Origin: an uncultured Saprospiraceae bacterium
GTDB taxonomy: Bacteria; Bacteroidota; Bacteroidia; Chitinophagales; Saprospiraceae
DNA: 64,000 bases
Direction of reading: 5' to 3'
Assembly: GCA_937959275.1 (NCBI GenBank)
Contig: CALGLU010000031.1
Coordinates: forward strand, 62,001-126,000
Part shown: positions 63,004-64,000 of the stretch, piece by piece
How positions within the stretch are numbered: the stretch's first letter is position 1
Layout: every line of letters starts with the position of its first letter
Notes under the pieces: generated by a model
Database searches by the model: none
Seen by the model: the letters and a program-made list of their open reading frames with translations, nothing else
What the model was told of the DNA's origin: nothing
Made by a program: the position numbers and the translations under genes

Positions 63004-64000
63004 TCACTCAGCAATCATCTTGGCAATCACATCTCCAGCTTCATATTTCCCTCCTAGATACTCATAGCCTAACATAGCTGCCACGGTCTTCGCAATCTGG
63101 CTCTGCAGCAATTGCTCTCCTCCTTTGACTTCGCCAAGACGAGGCACATTAGGTCCCAATGCTGCCATCCAAATTTCGTTGCTATCTATGATTCTGGTAC
63201 CATGACCTTTCCACTCTGTCATGGGAGATGTGCCTCTGCCATGATCTGTCGTGATCACGATGCTCGTCTTGCCTGCATAAAACGGATCCGCTTGGAGGTA
63301 GTCCCACAAGTCTTGTATAAACTTATCTGTCTGATGGGCTGAGCGGAGGTAGTGATCATATCTGCCATCGTGGGCAAAGTCATCCGTCTCACCATAGGAT
63401 ATGTATACGACTCGTGGATGATGCTTTTTTATGTATTCCATCATATAGTGATGTGTAAATGCATCTAGACGCACACTGCCCCAAGGACTCGGAATATCAT
63501 CTTGTAGATCGTTTAGAAATTGCTCCTTGTAAGTGAGATACTCATCTTGTGCTTTTCTAAATCCTGCGTTGACAGGGATACCACTTCTTTCATCATTGAC
63601 GATATAGGGGAAGACATCCCATGACCCAAATGCTGCTACTTTCCCAGTAAATTCTGGTTTGTCATGGAGCCATTCTAGAACTGTTTTATTTGGATTGTAA
63701 ACCTTGGCGTTGCTATCAATCTCAGGATCACTATAGCCGGTAAGAATTTCATTGTATCCAGGATAAGAAAACCAAAACCGATTGGTACAGACTGCCTTGC
63801 TCCCCTCATATCGATTACCATACAATTGTCCTTCAGTAGCAATTGTGGACCAAAAGAAGGGCATTAATTTTTGTCTTGCTTCTTGCTTCGTGGGTGCGCT
63901 GAATTTTGACATCACATCATCCGTGTCTTTCGTCAGATCTTCATTCTGCATGATACTATCCATTGCGCCACCATAGAGCTCCTGCCACCTTAATCCATCT
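63004..64000 (-). CDS. Alkaline-phosphatase-superfamily phosphodiesterase/sulfatase-like enzyme, 5' partial
   Basis: The frame is open to the window edge: before the ATG at 63963 it reads DGLRWQELYGGA, which matches the start region of this family, so the gene begins outside. At least 331 residues are present. Metal-binding motifs are YGETDDFAHDGRYDHYL and VITTDHGRGTSPMTEWKGHG, typical of type I phosphodiesterase/alkaline phosphatase-fold enzymes. The substrate is unknown. Not in an operon with the antitoxin, which lies 95 nt downstream on the same strand. Confidence 0.87.
   Translation of the reverse strand, partial: DGLRWQELYGGAMDSIMQNEDLTKDTDDVMSKFSAPTKQEARQKLMPFFWSTIATEGQLYGNRYEGSKAVCTNRFWFSYPGYNEILTGYSDPEIDSNAKVYNPNKTVLEWLHDKPEFTGKVAAFGSWDVFPYIVNDERSGIPVNAGFRKAQDEYLTYKEQFLNDLQDDIPSPWGSVRLDAFTHHYMMEYIKKHHPRVVYISYGETDDFAHDGRYDHYLRSAHQTDKFIQDLWDYLQADPFYAGKTSIVITTDHGRGTSPMTEWKGHGTRIIDSNEIWMAALGPNVPRLGEVKGGEQLLQSQIAKTVAAMLGYEYLGGKYEAGDVIAKMIAE

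Overview
The window is an AT-rich stretch of a Bacteroidota chromosome. Long secreted proteins end in type IX secretion (T9SS) sorting tails, and there are SusC-style carboxypeptidase-regulatory domains, dockerin-type adhesins and many TTG starts. The style (giant cysteine-rich adhesins, P-domain proteases, DUF7033 deacetylase) fits the Saprospiria/Lewinella-like part of the phylum. That placement is inference; no rRNA or other taxonomic marker is present.

Layout. 1-1941: end of cysD plus cysN (sulfate activation). 2025-15510: a tightly packed exopolysaccharide (EPS) operon: Wzx-type flippase, Wzy/ligase-type polymerase, AsnB amidotransferase, uronate-type epimerase, glycosyltransferases, hexapeptide acetyltransferase, secreted beta-helix protein, bi-domain oxidoreductase and heparinase II/III-type lyase. 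15640-19952: further glycosyltransferases, ManC and a methyltransferase. 20144-27070: two tandem paralogous T9SS-exported serine proteases with P-domains. 27209-33010: a TlpA-like thioredoxin and a vWA protein (minus strand), divergent from an ECF sigma factor and a one-TM anti-sigma-like protein. 33075-42770: a 3231-residue adhesin built from two repeat families with exact 375-bp and 294-bp periods. 43120-43889: a DUF1295 gene broken by a frameshift. 43968-47661: GH1 glucosidase, FemAB/GNAT-like protein and polysaccharide deacetylase. 47695-51856: flavodoxin-like reductase, M1 peptidase and a lipoprotein sulfatase. 52200-53687: second flippase. 54226-57003: a short relative of the giant adhesin. 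57394-60017: ATP-dependent DNA ligase and its partner MBL-fold exonuclease. 60088-62615: Wzz-like chain-length protein and a second O-antigen ligase/polymerase. 62631-62908: an antitoxin whose PIN toxin appears to be deleted down to a C-terminal scar. 63004-64000: a phosphatase/sulfatase-fold enzyme cut by the window edge.

How it works together. Much of the window serves the cell surface. Activated sulfate (CysDN), GDP-mannose (ManC) and an epimerised sugar could feed an acetylated, possibly sulfated and amidated polysaccharide made by the 2-20 kb cluster. A lyase and a beta-helix protein in the same operon probably trim or bind it. The adhesins and proteases leave through T9SS. The flippase at 52.2 kb and the Wzz/Wzy pair at 60 kb look like detached parts of the same or a second polysaccharide system.

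Most unusual points: two indel-free repeat expansions in the giant adhesin with a short-form relative nearby; a run of 8-nt stop/start overlaps that fixes several TTG starts; SusC-like regulatory-domain/DEVVVT modules in two proteins with no TonB barrel; the antitoxin with a toxin scar; the one-base frameshift in the DUF1295 gene; and several small palindromic or 8-bp-periodic intergenic elements.
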